This document shows positions 1 to 6,796 of a stretch of DNA of 22,174 bases, piece by piece; positions within the stretch are counted from its first letter, which is position 1, and each line of letters opens with the position of its first letter. The stretch spans positions 1 to 22,174 of the forward strand of contig JAZNXL010000048.1 in assembly GCA_045593905.1 (NCBI GenBank), read 5' to 3'. Made by a program: the position numbers and the translations under genes. Under the pieces are notes generated by a model that did no database searches, was not told where the DNA came from, and was given only the letters and a program-made list of their open reading frames with translations. This DNA is from RGIG9041 sp045593905 (GTDB lineage Bacteria; Bacillota; Clostridia; Oscillospirales; QAKW01).

Positions 1-1
1 G

Positions 2-118
2 TTATTAAAGTTTATCCCCGATGTTGTTATTAAGCTTATTGTTGATGCAGTTTTTGTTTTTTGCAAGTTACTTTATACAAAAGAAATTTGTGTTTTAATA
101 AAAAAGCCTGTAGGTTAA
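2..118 (+). CDS. Possible 3' end of an unrecognised gene entering from the left edge
   Basis: One plus-strand frame stays open from base 2 to a TAA at 116-118 (38 codons) and would encode a hydrophobic tail ending KKPVG. The stop lies inside the left arm of the terminator at 101-133, just as the convergent gene on the other side stops in the right arm, which suits two genes sharing a terminator. An open frame this short can occur by chance in AT-rich DNA and no family is recognisable, so this is tentative. Confidence 0.3.
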   Translation, partial: LLKFIPDVVIKLIVDAVFVFCKLLYTKEICVLIKKPVG

Positions 119-133
119 ACCTACAGGCTTTTT
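101..133. terminator. Bidirectional intrinsic terminator
   Basis: A perfect 15-bp inverted repeat (arms 101-115 and 119-133, 3-nt centre) has a GC-rich core AGCCTGTAGGT and A/T runs on both outer sides. It can therefore end transcription from either direction. It closes the minus-strand uvrC-to-DUF1624 operon, whose last stop codon (121-123) lies within the stem. Confidence 0.9.
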
Positions 134-855
134 AAACTGTATAAAAGAATCATTATTGGAAAAATAATTGGTTGGTGCAGTATATACACGTATAGCGAGT
201 ATCTACCGCAAAATTCAAGCGGCGGACAGCTTGAATTATAAAACCAGTTTGGAAACTTATTGGCTTTAACATACTTACCAATATATGTGCCGACCAAAAA
301 TAAAAAGAAAAACGGCAAAAGCGGATAATAGTCACCGTAATACTCCATTGAGTTAGGTAAAAAACCAAACGGAAGCAACAGCCAACTATCGCTTGTAGGA
401 CCGCTTAAATAAAACGCATAATACGCAATAAAGCAAAGCGTAAACACGATTATACCTACGGGCGCAGGAATTTTCTTAAGAACCTTTTGCGTAAGCGCAT
501 ACAAAATCATTGATAGCCCGAACATATGCAAAATACCAAAGTAGATATTAAGACCGTAAATCTCGAACGCAGGAAGCACGTAGCAGGTTGCAACAGTTAG
601 CAACATACCTGCCAAAAACACTATAACACCGCGTTTTAAAACGTTTTTGCTATAGTGGGTACAAATTCCAGATATAATTAAAAAAACAGCCACAAATAAA
701 AGCTGTACCGCCGTAAAAACGGCGGTATAGAGTATTGGTACTGATTGTTGAAAAACGATTTCATACGACACGAGTGCGTGGTGTAAAACCATACCAATCA
801 CCGCGGCGCCACGCAAAATATCGAGCATTTTTACCCGAGTTTTTGCAGTTTTCAT
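121..855 (-). CDS. DUF1624/HGSNAT-like multi-pass membrane protein
   Basis: A 244-residue integral membrane protein. The N-terminus carries R-x-x-x-LDILRGAAVIGMVLHHA (about residues 7-27), the hallmark of the heparan-alpha-glucosaminide N-acetyltransferase-like (DUF1624/YeiB-related) family, in which the conserved His pair lies in the first membrane segment. Roughly six or seven hydrophobic segments follow, and the C-terminus has the FCGRYSLYVYILHQP motif shared with acyltransferase-3-like membrane proteins. Such proteins are thought to move acyl groups across the membrane onto sugars; the substrate here is unknown. Its ATG overlaps the stop of the upstream coiled-coil gene by one base (TAATG), so translation is probably coupled. 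It is the last gene of the uvrC operon, and its final codons run into the terminator stem. Confidence 0.8.
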   Translation of the reverse strand: MKTAKTRVKMLDILRGAAVIGMVLHHALVSYEIVFQQSVPILYTAVFTAVQLLFVAVFLIISGICTHYSKNVLKRGVIVFLAGMLLTVATCYVLPAFEIYGLNIYFGILHMFGLSMILYALTQKVLKKIPAPVGIIVFTLCFIAYYAFYLSGPTSDSWLLLPFGFLPNSMEYYGDYYPLLPFFFLFLVGTYIGKYVKANKFPNWFYNSSCPPLEFCGRYSLYVYILHQPIIFPIMILLYSLKSL

Positions 856-1307
856 TATTTTTCTGACTTTCTTATGTTTTTGCGAGTTTCGGCAATGCTA
901 TCGTAACCGCGTTTTAGTGTTTCTTCAGTCTTTTTAAGAACGTTATCACAGTAATCAACGGTAGCTGCGCGGAGTTCTTTTGCAGCGTTTTGAGCGTTTG
1001 CAACAACCTCGCTTGCTTTAATTTGAGCTGATTTATAAACCTCTTCTTGTGAAACGAGGTGTTTTGCCTGTACCTGTGCAGCGGTAATAATACCCTCTGA
1101 CTCGGTACGAGCGCGAGCGATAATATCGTCACGTTCTTTAATAATACGTTTTGAGCGCTTAATTTCTTCGGGGAGATTAAGGCGCATTTCTTTTACAAAC
1201 TCAAGAATTTGGGCACTGTCAACAACGGTTCTGCCGCCTGACATGGGGAGTGTCCAAGAGTTTTCTACAAGGTCCTCAAGCGCGTTAAGTATTTCTTCAA
1301 AATCCAT
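855..1307 (-). CDS. Small coiled-coil protein (ATPase/DivIVA-like annotation class)
   Basis: A 150-residue, highly charged protein. Residues about 1-45 contain a short ordered start with a GGRTVVD segment. From about residue 45 to the end it is Lys/Glu/Ala-rich with heptad-like spacing, indicating one long alpha-helical coiled coil. Proteins of this kind directly after coaD in Clostridia are usually named 'ATPase' or ATP synthase B-like, but no nucleotide-binding motif or membrane segment is present, so that name would be misleading. A structural or cell-division scaffold role of the DivIVA type is possible but unproven. The start is supported by AAAGGA about 10 nt upstream. It lies 18 nt after coaD and overlaps the following membrane protein by one base. 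Confidence 0.75.
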   Translation of the reverse strand: MDFEEILNALEDLVENSWTLPMSGGRTVVDSAQILEFVKEMRLNLPEEIKRSKRIIKERDDIIARARTESEGIITAAQVQAKHLVSQEEVYKSAQIKASEVVANAQNAAKELRAATVDYCDNVLKKTEETLKRGYDSIAETRKNIRKSEK

Positions 1308-1325
1308 AATTAAAAGGTCCTTTCG

Positions 1326-1805
1326 TTATTTAAGTCTTTTTTCAATATCTAAAAGAACAACCGGCGGTACAAAATCACTTATATCACCGTTGTTCCTTGC
1401 GATTTCTTTTACAATGCTTGACGAGAGATACATATACTTTGAGTTGGTTGTTAAAAACACAGTTTCAAGGTCTTTGTTAATTTTTTTATTGGTAAGCGAC
1501 ATCTGAAACTCGTACTCAAAGTCGGTAACAGCACGAAGACCGCGGACAAGTGCGATTGCGCCAACAGTTTTTGCGTACTCGGCAAGCAAGCCGTCAAAGG
1601 TACAAACCTCAACGTTTTTAATATCTTCAGTACATTTTTTGAGCATTTGCATACGTTCTTCAATAGTAAAGCTTGCAACCTTTGACGAGTTGCTTGATAC
1701 AGCAACATAAAGCTTGTCAAACATTTTTGAAGCGCGTTTTATAATGTCCATATGCCCTTTTGTTACGGGGTCAAACGAGCCGGGGCATATTGCAATTTTT
1801 TTCAT
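1326..1805 (-). CDS. coaD: Phosphopantetheine adenylyltransferase (PPAT)
   Basis: Cytoplasmic enzyme of coenzyme A synthesis that transfers AMP from ATP to 4'-phosphopantetheine, giving dephospho-CoA. The 159-residue length is normal for the family. Visible signatures are ICPGSFDPVTKGHMDII at residues 5-21, with the nucleotidyltransferase T-x-G-H motif at 15-18; VRGLRAVTDFEYEFQM near the middle, which contacts substrate; and the LSSSIVKEIA motif near residues 127-136. An ATG seven codons upstream (1826) is in frame, but the start at 1805 has AAAGGG at proper spacing, lies 2 nt after the rsmD stop, and gives the family's usual N-terminus. It is the third gene of the uvrC operon; the rsmD-coaD pair is a widespread arrangement. 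Confidence 0.97.
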   Translation of the reverse strand: MKKIAICPGSFDPVTKGHMDIIKRASKMFDKLYVAVSSNSSKVASFTIEERMQMLKKCTEDIKNVEVCTFDGLLAEYAKTVGAIALVRGLRAVTDFEYEFQMSLTNKKINKDLETVFLTTNSKYMYLSSSIVKEIARNNGDISDFVPPVVLLDIEKRLK

Positions 1806-1807
1806 AG

Positions 1808-2362
1808 TTATTCCCTTTCGTAGCACAAAACGGTAACTTTAAGTGCCGAATAGCTATATACCTTTCGTTCTTTAAAGTTAGGGTGTGAAACAGTTTCTGA
1901 AAGCGCAGTTTCACAAACAATTAATGCGCCGTTTTGCAGTACATTGTGACTGTGTAAAAGCTCGAGCGAGTCATTTACAAGATTGTAATTATAGGGAGGG
2001 TCTAAAAAGACAAGCGAAAGCATAACTCCCCTATCTTTTATAATTTTAACACAGTCAGTATGTGTTTTGCAAGTAAGTTGCGATATTTTAGCAAAATCAC
2101 AGGCGTTAATATTTTTTTGGATAATATCACAGGCGTTTTTTGAACTATCGTTAAAATAGCAAAACTCAGCACCGCGAGAAAGCGCTTCGAGACCGAGCTG
2201 ACCGCTACCCGAAAACAAATCGAGCACCGTTCTGCCTGCAATTTCAAACTGTATTGCGTTAAAAAACGACTGTTTTACACGCTCAAGAGTGGGGCGTGTG
2301 TTATCGCCCTCAAGTGACAACAGCTTTTTGCCACGTTTTGAGCCTGAAATAATTCGCATCAT
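1808..2362 (-). CDS. rsmD: 16S rRNA (guanine966-N2)-methyltransferase
   Basis: SAM-dependent methyltransferase of 184 residues that modifies G966 (E. coli numbering) of 16S rRNA in the small subunit. The N-terminus MRIISGSKRGKKL and TRPTLERVKQSFFN are typical of RsmD. The SAM-binding loop is DLFSGSGQLGLEALSRGA (residues 48-65), and the catalytic DPPY motif is at 121-124. There are two tandem ATG codons: the first overlaps the uvrC stop (TAATG) and is used here, and starting at 2359 would change only one residue. A GGAG lies about 10 nt upstream inside the end of uvrC. Confidence 0.95.
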   Translation of the reverse strand: MMRIISGSKRGKKLLSLEGDNTRPTLERVKQSFFNAIQFEIAGRTVLDLFSGSGQLGLEALSRGAEFCYFNDSSKNACDIIQKNINACDFAKISQLTCKTHTDCVKIIKDRGVMLSLVFLDPPYNYNLVNDSLELLHSHNVLQNGALIVCETALSETVSHPNFKERKVYSYSALKVTVLCYERE

Positions 2363-4164
2363 TAGTTATTTTCTCCGTTAAAATAGTTAATAATTGCCAA
2401 AGCAATTGTATCGTTAATACCCGAAACCTTTATAAGCTCATCAAATGTTGCTTTTGAAACGCCGTCTACTGTTTTAAAGGCTTTCAAAAGCGCTTTGTAT
2501 TTGGCATCGCCTATACCTTTTACCGATTTAAGTCCGCCCGACATCATTTTTTTACGTTTTGATTTATGCATATACGAAATTGCATAACGGTGCACTTCAT
2601 CCTGTAGCTCGGTGAAAAACTTAAAGACAGCAGGGTTTGTGCGAATATCTACCTCGCCGTTTATGCTGACTATTGCACGGGTTTTATGCTTTTTATCTTT
2701 TACAAGGCCAAAAACATTTATATCGTATTGTGACACAAGCTGATAAACAGTTTTTAAGTGTCCTACTCCGCCGTCAACAAAAATAATATCGGGTTTTACG
2801 CCAAACTCCCGGTCATTGATATGGTTAAGACGGCGTGTTAGCATTTGGTAGGTTGTTTGATAGTCATCAGGAATTAATATGTCGGAAAACGAGAACCTGC
2901 GGTAATCGCTCTTTTTAAACCTACCATCTTGCCAAACTATCATACCGCCGACTGTGGAATCACCCGAAAAGTGCGAAACATCGTACATCTCTATGCGTTT
3001 TGGAATTGTGTTAAGGCCGAGCATTTGTGCAATTTGGCCCATAAGCTTGTTTTGACGGATACCGCTCGATTTTTTCTCAGCAAGTTTTTCGGCAGCGTTG
3101 GTTTTACACATATCAATAAGCCTTACGTTTTCACCGCGCAAAGCATTGAAAATTCGCACATTTTTACCGTGTCTTGCCGAAAGCCACTGTGAAAGCAGTG
3201 AAACCTGTTCGGGCAGTACCTCTACTACAATTTCATTAGGAATTATATCGTCGCTTGTATAGTAGCGCTCAATAAACTCACCCATAAGGTCAGGCGCATC
3301 GCCTGTGACAAAAAGCGTATCTTGAAAAATGAGCTTGCCCGCTCTTATATGCATAACCGAAAAGCAAACCTCATCTTCGAGTGTTGAGTATGCAATAATG
3401 TCGCGCTCTACATTAGAATTGAACACAATAATTTGTTTTGATTCAAGACGCTTTATACTGTTGATTTTGTCACGGATAATAGCTGCTTTTTCAAACTCAA
3501 AGCTATCGGAATAGCCTTGCATCTGGGCTTTAAGTTCTGAAAGTAATTTTTTGTAATCACCGTTTAAAAAGCTTACTGCCTGCAAAATACTTTCGTTATA
3601 TTGCTCTTTTGTGATTTTTCCTGTACAAACTGCAGGACATTTACCTATATGGTAGTTAAGGCAAGGGCGAGTCTTGTTAAAATCTCGCGGAAAGGTGCGA
3701 GTACAACTGTAAAGCCCAAAAACCTCGTTTAATGTTTTAATTATTTCGCGAACATCGGCAGCCGACTTAAACGGGCCGAAGTATTTAAAGTTTTGATTAT
3801 CGCGTCTGCGTGCAAGCGAAAAGCGAGGATAGTCGGCGGTTTTATTTAAAACTATATACGGATATGTTTTATCGTCTTTTAAAAGTATGTTGTACTTTGG
3901 TCGGTGTTGTTTTATAAGGTTGTTTTCAAGAATTAGTGCCTCAAGCTCAGAGGTGGTTACTATATACTCAAAATCGTATATATGTGACACCATTTTAACA
4001 ACCTTGTAGGAGTGTGACGAGTTAGAAACAAAGTATTGACTAACGCGGTTTTTAAGGTTTTTTGCCTTGCCGACGTATATTACTTCGCCGTCTTTGTTTT
4101 TCATTATATAAACGCCGGGGTTTGATGTTAAAACCGCAAGTTTATTTGAAATAACATCGTTCAT
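2362..4164 (-). CDS. uvrC: Excinuclease ABC subunit C
   Basis: Nuclease of nucleotide excision repair; with UvrB it makes the 3' and 5' incisions around a DNA lesion. The 600-residue product has the full layout: GIY-YIG nuclease (about 14-95, with PGVYIM, VIYVGKAKNLKNR and ELEALILENNLIK), four cysteines at 154, 168, 176 and 180 (the cluster reported to bind [4Fe-4S] in E. coli UvrC), UVR helix pair (about 205-240), RNase H-like nuclease domain (YDVSHFSGDSTVGGM, IFVDGGVGHL, DEVHRYAI) and C-terminal helix-hairpin-helix (SVKGIGDAKYKALL). An in-frame ATG at 4221 would add 19 residues, but the start at 4164 follows AAAGGAGGTG at ideal spacing and gives the family N-terminus. The SD lies next to TTCGCA/TGCGAA complementarity (4166-4171, 4200-4205), which could partly mask it. 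First gene of a five-gene operon with a long palindromic leader. Confidence 0.97.
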   Translation of the reverse strand: MNDVISNKLAVLTSNPGVYIMKNKDGEVIYVGKAKNLKNRVSQYFVSNSSHSYKVVKMVSHIYDFEYIVTTSELEALILENNLIKQHRPKYNILLKDDKTYPYIVLNKTADYPRFSLARRRDNQNFKYFGPFKSAADVREIIKTLNEVFGLYSCTRTFPRDFNKTRPCLNYHIGKCPAVCTGKITKEQYNESILQAVSFLNGDYKKLLSELKAQMQGYSDSFEFEKAAIIRDKINSIKRLESKQIIVFNSNVERDIIAYSTLEDEVCFSVMHIRAGKLIFQDTLFVTGDAPDLMGEFIERYYTSDDIIPNEIVVEVLPEQVSLLSQWLSARHGKNVRIFNALRGENVRLIDMCKTNAAEKLAEKKSSGIRQNKLMGQIAQMLGLNTIPKRIEMYDVSHFSGDSTVGGMIVWQDGRFKKSDYRRFSFSDILIPDDYQTTYQMLTRRLNHINDREFGVKPDIIFVDGGVGHLKTVYQLVSQYDINVFGLVKDKKHKTRAIVSINGEVDIRTNPAVFKFFTELQDEVHRYAISYMHKSKRKKMMSGGLKSVKGIGDAKYKALLKAFKTVDGVSKATFDELIKVSGINDTIALAIINYFNGENN

Positions 4165-4209
4165 ATTCGCACCTCCTTTCATTAAGGTGGCAAGATTAAT
4201 GCGAACCTG

Positions 4210-4317
4210 CCTGAAAGTCATAAATTAACGAGATTTTCGTCCTTTTCTCTTTGATGGGCGCCAGCCCATCTTCATCAAAGAAGAACAAAAGTCATCAATA
4301 ATTTTTTGACTTTCAGG
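4210..4317. repeat. First 108-nt imperfect hairpin within the element
   Basis: The outer arms CCTGAAAGTCA (4210-4220) and TGACTTTCAGG (4307-4317) are perfectly complementary. Pairing then continues imperfectly through AAATTA/TAATTT and TCTTTGATG/CATCAAAGA to a GC-rich apex GATGGGC-GCCA-GCCCATC (4254-4271). Almost the whole stretch can fold into one long stem on either strand. On the minus strand it would form in the uvrC 5' leader RNA. Confidence 0.75.
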
Positions 4318-4324
4318 TCGAAGA

Positions 4325-4432
4325 TTTTTAAAAGAGCAAATTTATGTTGATTCAAGGCACAAAACGCAGTGCATACTGCTTGTATGCACGAGGCTTTTAA
4401 CGCAGAAGCGACGAAAATTTGCCTTTTAAAAA
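4325..4432. repeat. Second 108-nt imperfect hairpin within the element
   Basis: The outer arms at 4325-4343 and 4415-4432 are complementary with a one-base bulge. The apex is a perfect 8-bp stem GTGCATAC/GTATGCAC (4369-4376 and 4382-4389) with a 5-nt loop TGCTT. The middle is less complementary but contains a degenerate direct repeat (AGGCACAAAACGCAG and AGGCTTTTAACGCAG). It is the partner of the first hairpin and has the same length. Confidence 0.7.
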
Positions 4433-4460
4433 CAAGCTGGGATTATTCTTGTCACCTTAT

Positions 4461-4489
4461 AGTATATCAATATATAAATTGACAGTCAA
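4461..4489 (-). promoter_or_regulatory. SigA-type promoter for the uvrC operon
   Basis: On the minus strand, TTGACT (4489-4484) and TATACT (4466-4461) are separated by 17 nt. Transcription would start near 4454, inside the right terminal repeat of the palindromic element, giving uvrC a leader of roughly 290 nt. The -35 box shares base 4484 with the -35 of the divergent promoter. Confidence 0.7.
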
Positions 4490-4507
4490 CAAGGTAAATG
4501 TTATAAT
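4479..4507 (+). promoter_or_regulatory. Consensus SigA promoter for the HAD phosphatase gene
   Basis: TTGACA (4479-4484) and TATAAT (4502-4507) both match the consensus exactly, with a 17-nt spacer. Transcription would start near 4514, about 20 nt before the ATG at 4536, leaving a short leader with GGAGA. Confidence 0.9.
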
Positions 4508-4535
4508 CATATAAAAATGTTTATTGGAGACTGAA

Positions 4536-5174
4536 ATGAAAAAAGCGGCAATATTTGACCTTGACGGAACACTTTTAAACACACTTGAATCAATTGCTTT
4601 TTGCGGAAATACCACGCTTGAGCATTTTAATATTGAAACAATACCCGTAAGCGTTTATCCGCAATTTATAGGCAAAGGCGCGCCCTGGCTTATGGAACAG
4701 GTTTATAAATATGCAAAAATCAGCAATATTGCCTTTGAAGAATTTTCTGAATACTATATGCAGATTTACAACAAATACGGTAACAGCAACATTACTGCAT
4801 ACAACCACATAAACGAAATGCTTGATAAGTTAAAAGAGCTTGGAATAAAATGCGCGGTGCTTACAAACAAACCCCACAACATAGCCATTGAGGTATGCGA
4901 CAACTACTTTAAAGGCAAGTTCGATTTTGTATACGGTCACAGGCAAGGTATTGCCAAAAAGCCTGACCCGTTTATGCTTTTCGAGCTTATGAAAGAGCTT
5001 GGTGTTAAAGCAGACGAATGCGTATACTGCGGTGACAGTGACGTTGATGTTATAACAGCAAAAGCGGCAAACGTTACAATGCTTGGCGCATCATGGGGAT
5101 TTTACGGTAAACAACCGTTTGAAAACGCCGATGCAATACTCGATGACCCTTTAGAATTAATTAAATACATTTAA
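4536..5174 (+). CDS. HAD-family phosphatase, phosphoglycolate phosphatase-like
   Basis: Cytoplasmic haloacid dehalogenase-type phosphatase of 212 residues, likely acting on a small phosphorylated metabolite. Motif I is FDLDGTLLNT (nucleophile Asp8, acid Asp10), motif II is VLTNKPH (108-114), motif III Lys is in AKKPDP (140-145), and motif IV is YCGDSDVDVITAKAA (164-178). A helical C1 cap lies between motifs I and II. The layout matches the Gph/PpaX group, but substrate cannot be read from sequence. A TTG at 4524 is in frame, but the ATG at 4536 is preferred because GGAGA lies 5 nt upstream. The gene is transcribed alone, between its own strong promoter and a terminator. Confidence 0.88.
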   Translation: MKKAAIFDLDGTLLNTLESIAFCGNTTLEHFNIETIPVSVYPQFIGKGAPWLMEQVYKYAKISNIAFEEFSEYYMQIYNKYGNSNITAYNHINEMLDKLKELGIKCAVLTNKPHNIAIEVCDNYFKGKFDFVYGHRQGIAKKPDPFMLFELMKELGVKADECVYCGDSDVDVITAKAANVTMLGASWGFYGKQPFENADAILDDPLELIKYI

Positions 5175-5200
5175 AAAAGCAGCCTTACGGCTGCTTTTTT
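5173..5200. terminator. Bidirectional intrinsic terminator
   Basis: A perfect 12-bp stem, AAAAAAGCAGCC (5173-5184) with GGCTGCTTTTTT (5189-5200), has a 4-nt TTAC loop. It serves the HAD gene on the plus strand and mazF on the minus strand; both stop codons touch the stem. Confidence 0.92.
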
Positions 5201-5535
5201 TATAGTCCAAAGCTCACTGAAATTGCTTTGTTTACCATATTCATTACATCGTTATCAATATGCCCCATTTTTTCTTTAAGGCGGGCTTTATCAATAGTGC
5301 GGACTTGTTCTAAAAGAATAACTGATTCTTTTGACAGTCCGTATTTTTCGTCAAGTTCTATGTGTGTTGGAAGTTTTGATTTGTTTACCTGACTTGTTAT
5401 TGCGGCTGCAATAACAGTTGGACTGTATTTATTGCCGACATCGTTTTGAACTATAAGTACAGGTCTGAGACCGCCTTGCTCACTACCGATGACAGGTGAT
5501 AAATCGGCATAATAAATATCGCCTCTTTTAATCAT
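5200..5535 (-). CDS. mazF: MazF/PemK-family endoribonuclease toxin, no adjacent antitoxin
   Basis: A 111-residue mRNA-cleaving endoribonuclease of the NdoA/MazF family. The N-terminus MIKRGDIYYADLSPVIGSEQGG, RPVLIVQND, then a beta-strand core (TVIAAAIT), LPTHIELD and the SVILLEQVRTIDKARL segment are characteristic and unbroken, so the enzyme looks intact. In Bacillus the order is alr-antitoxin-ndoA. Here alr lies upstream on the same strand with only a 121-nt palindromic spacer and no frame for an antitoxin between them. The ribosome-binding site is weak: GGAG about 12 nt before the ATG, inside an inverted repeat, which suggests restricted translation. A cognate antitoxin may be encoded elsewhere. 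Confidence 0.93.
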   Translation of the reverse strand: MIKRGDIYYADLSPVIGSEQGGLRPVLIVQNDVGNKYSPTVIAAAITSQVNKSKLPTHIELDEKYGLSKESVILLEQVRTIDKARLKEKMGHIDNDVMNMVNKAISVSFGL

Positions 5536-5655
5536 TTAGTTTTCACGCTCCGTAAAAATATTGAAAACTTGTTTTCAAAAATATTATTTACAATATTTTC
5601 AAACTTTAATCACTATTATTTTATTTGAAAATATTTTTACGGTCACAAAACTAAA
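5536..5655. repeat. Palindromic alr-mazF intergenic spacer
   Basis: The whole spacer is an imperfect inverted repeat. TTAGTTTT (5536-5543) pairs with AAAACTAA (5647-5654), and CCGTAAAAATATT (5550-5562) pairs with AATATTTTTACGG (5630-5642), with a short unpaired segment between the two blocks. A smaller perfect hairpin, TTGAAAAC-TT-GTTTTCAA (5561-5578), is nested inside. In the minus-strand transcript the mazF Shine-Dalgarno GGAG (5551-5548) lies at the edge of this stem. It may be a translational control structure or a small palindromic insertion. It is not a classical terminator, as no U-run follows a GC-rich stem. Confidence 0.65.
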
Positions 5656-5656
5656 T

Positions 5657-6781
5657 TTATTTATAAACTCGTGTAACTCTTGGTGAAATACGGCACAAAA
5701 TTTCGTAGCTGATTGTGTCATCAAGCTTTGCAATATCGGTAGCTGTTATCTCGTTTTCGCCGTCACTACCTATAATTGTAACGGTATCGCCTACCTTGCA
5801 GTCGATATCGGTAACATCAACTATTATCTGGTCCATACAAACACGGCCTATTATTTTTGCAAATTTTCCGTTTACCAAAATACTGCCTTTGTTTGAAAGC
5901 GACCTTGGAAGCCCGTCACCGTAGCCTATTGAAACTGTTGCAGTTTTGGTAGACTTTTGCGCGGTATATGTACATCCGTAGCTTACGCTGTCGCCGTTTG
6001 ATAAGGTGTTTATGTAAGTAATTGTGCTTTTTAAAGAAAGTACAGGCTTAAAGCCGCTATCAGCACCAAAGCTATCGTAACAGCCATAAAGCAAAATACC
6101 TGCGCGAACTGCGTCCAAGTGTGCATTTTTATAGTTTAAGATGGCTCCGCTGTTTGCCGCGTGCCAGCAATCAATTTTAATGCCTTTTTGATAGAGACTG
6201 TTTTTAACAGTTTCAAGCCTGTTAATTTGCGAGTTTGTAAAATCAGCACCGTTTTGTTCATCGCTTACTGCAAAATGTGTAAACGCGCCTACAACATTAA
6301 TACCTTTTAATGCACAGATATATTCGATTTTTTGCACAGTATCGGCAATAGCGCCGTCGTTTGTGCAGTTAAAACCGATGCGGTTCATACCTGTATTTAG
6401 CTTTAAATGAACATTGATTGAACAGTTATTTGAGGTTGCATAGTCACTTAACTGCTTTGCAAAATCAACATCGAGCACAGTTAAAGTAATGTTATGTTTA
6501 ACAGCATACGGGATATGGTCAACAAGGCAACCACCAAGAACCAAAATATTACCGTTGCAACCACCGTTTCGAAGGTGTATACCTTCATAGACTGACGCTA
6601 CTGCAAAATCGGAAACACCGTTTTGCTGAAGTATATTCATTGTTTGAATGTCGCCATGTGAATAGGCGTTTGCCTTTACAACACAGATAACGTTGGTATT
6701 GGTAAGCGATTTTATTTTATTAAGATTAGACAGCAGGTTTTTTAAAGAAATTTCTGCCCAGCATCTTTTGATAAACTCCAT
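5657..6781 (-). CDS. alr: Alanine racemase
   Basis: PLP-dependent cytoplasmic enzyme that interconverts L- and D-alanine and so supplies D-Ala for peptidoglycan. The 374-residue length is typical. The N-terminal TIM-barrel carries the PLP-lysine motif VICVVKANAYSHGD (Lys36). Other family signatures are LKLNTGMNRIGF, the VRAGILLYG segment, VSYGCTYTA, SIGYGDGLPRSLS and GRVCMDQIIVDVTD, followed by the C-terminal beta domain. The ATG at 6781 has GAAAGGG about 8 nt upstream and lies 15 nt after the preceding gene's stop. It is the second gene of a membrane protein-alr-mazF unit. Confidence 0.97.
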   Translation of the reverse strand: MEFIKRCWAEISLKNLLSNLNKIKSLTNTNVICVVKANAYSHGDIQTMNILQQNGVSDFAVASVYEGIHLRNGGCNGNILVLGGCLVDHIPYAVKHNITLTVLDVDFAKQLSDYATSNNCSINVHLKLNTGMNRIGFNCTNDGAIADTVQKIEYICALKGINVVGAFTHFAVSDEQNGADFTNSQINRLETVKNSLYQKGIKIDCWHAANSGAILNYKNAHLDAVRAGILLYGCYDSFGADSGFKPVLSLKSTITYINTLSNGDSVSYGCTYTAQKSTKTATVSIGYGDGLPRSLSNKGSILVNGKFAKIIGRVCMDQIIVDVTDIDCKVGDTVTIIGSDGENEITATDIAKLDDTISYEILCRISPRVTRVYK

Positions 6782-6796
6782 AAGAGTACCCTTTCG

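Larger units (their letters stand above)
4183..4459. mobile_element. MITE-like palindromic element (277 bp) in the uvrC leader
   Basis: The ends are imperfect inverted repeats about 27 bp long (4183-4209 and 4433-4459), matching at 21 of 27 positions by eye and starting TAAGGTG(G/A)CAAGA. A TA dinucleotide lies at each outer edge, as expected for TA-targeting (IS630/mariner-like) non-autonomous elements. Between the ends are two tandem hairpins of exactly 108 nt each (4210-4317, 4325-4432) separated by 7 nt. No coding frame is apparent. The unit is non-coding DNA between the uvrC ribosome-binding site and its likely promoter. Mobility is inferred from structure only; it could instead be a structured leader RNA or a Clostridia-specific interspersed repeat. 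Confidence 0.6.

Noticed and set aside
4165..4221. 19-residue N-terminal extension of UvrC.
   Set aside because: It runs into the palindromic element. The start at 4164 has AAAGGAGGTG at ideal spacing and the family N-terminus.
4254..4271. GATGGGC-GCCA-GCCCATC stem as a simple intrinsic terminator for a plus- or minus-strand gene.
   Set aside because: No T-run follows the stem on either strand, and the stem is the apex of a much longer hairpin.
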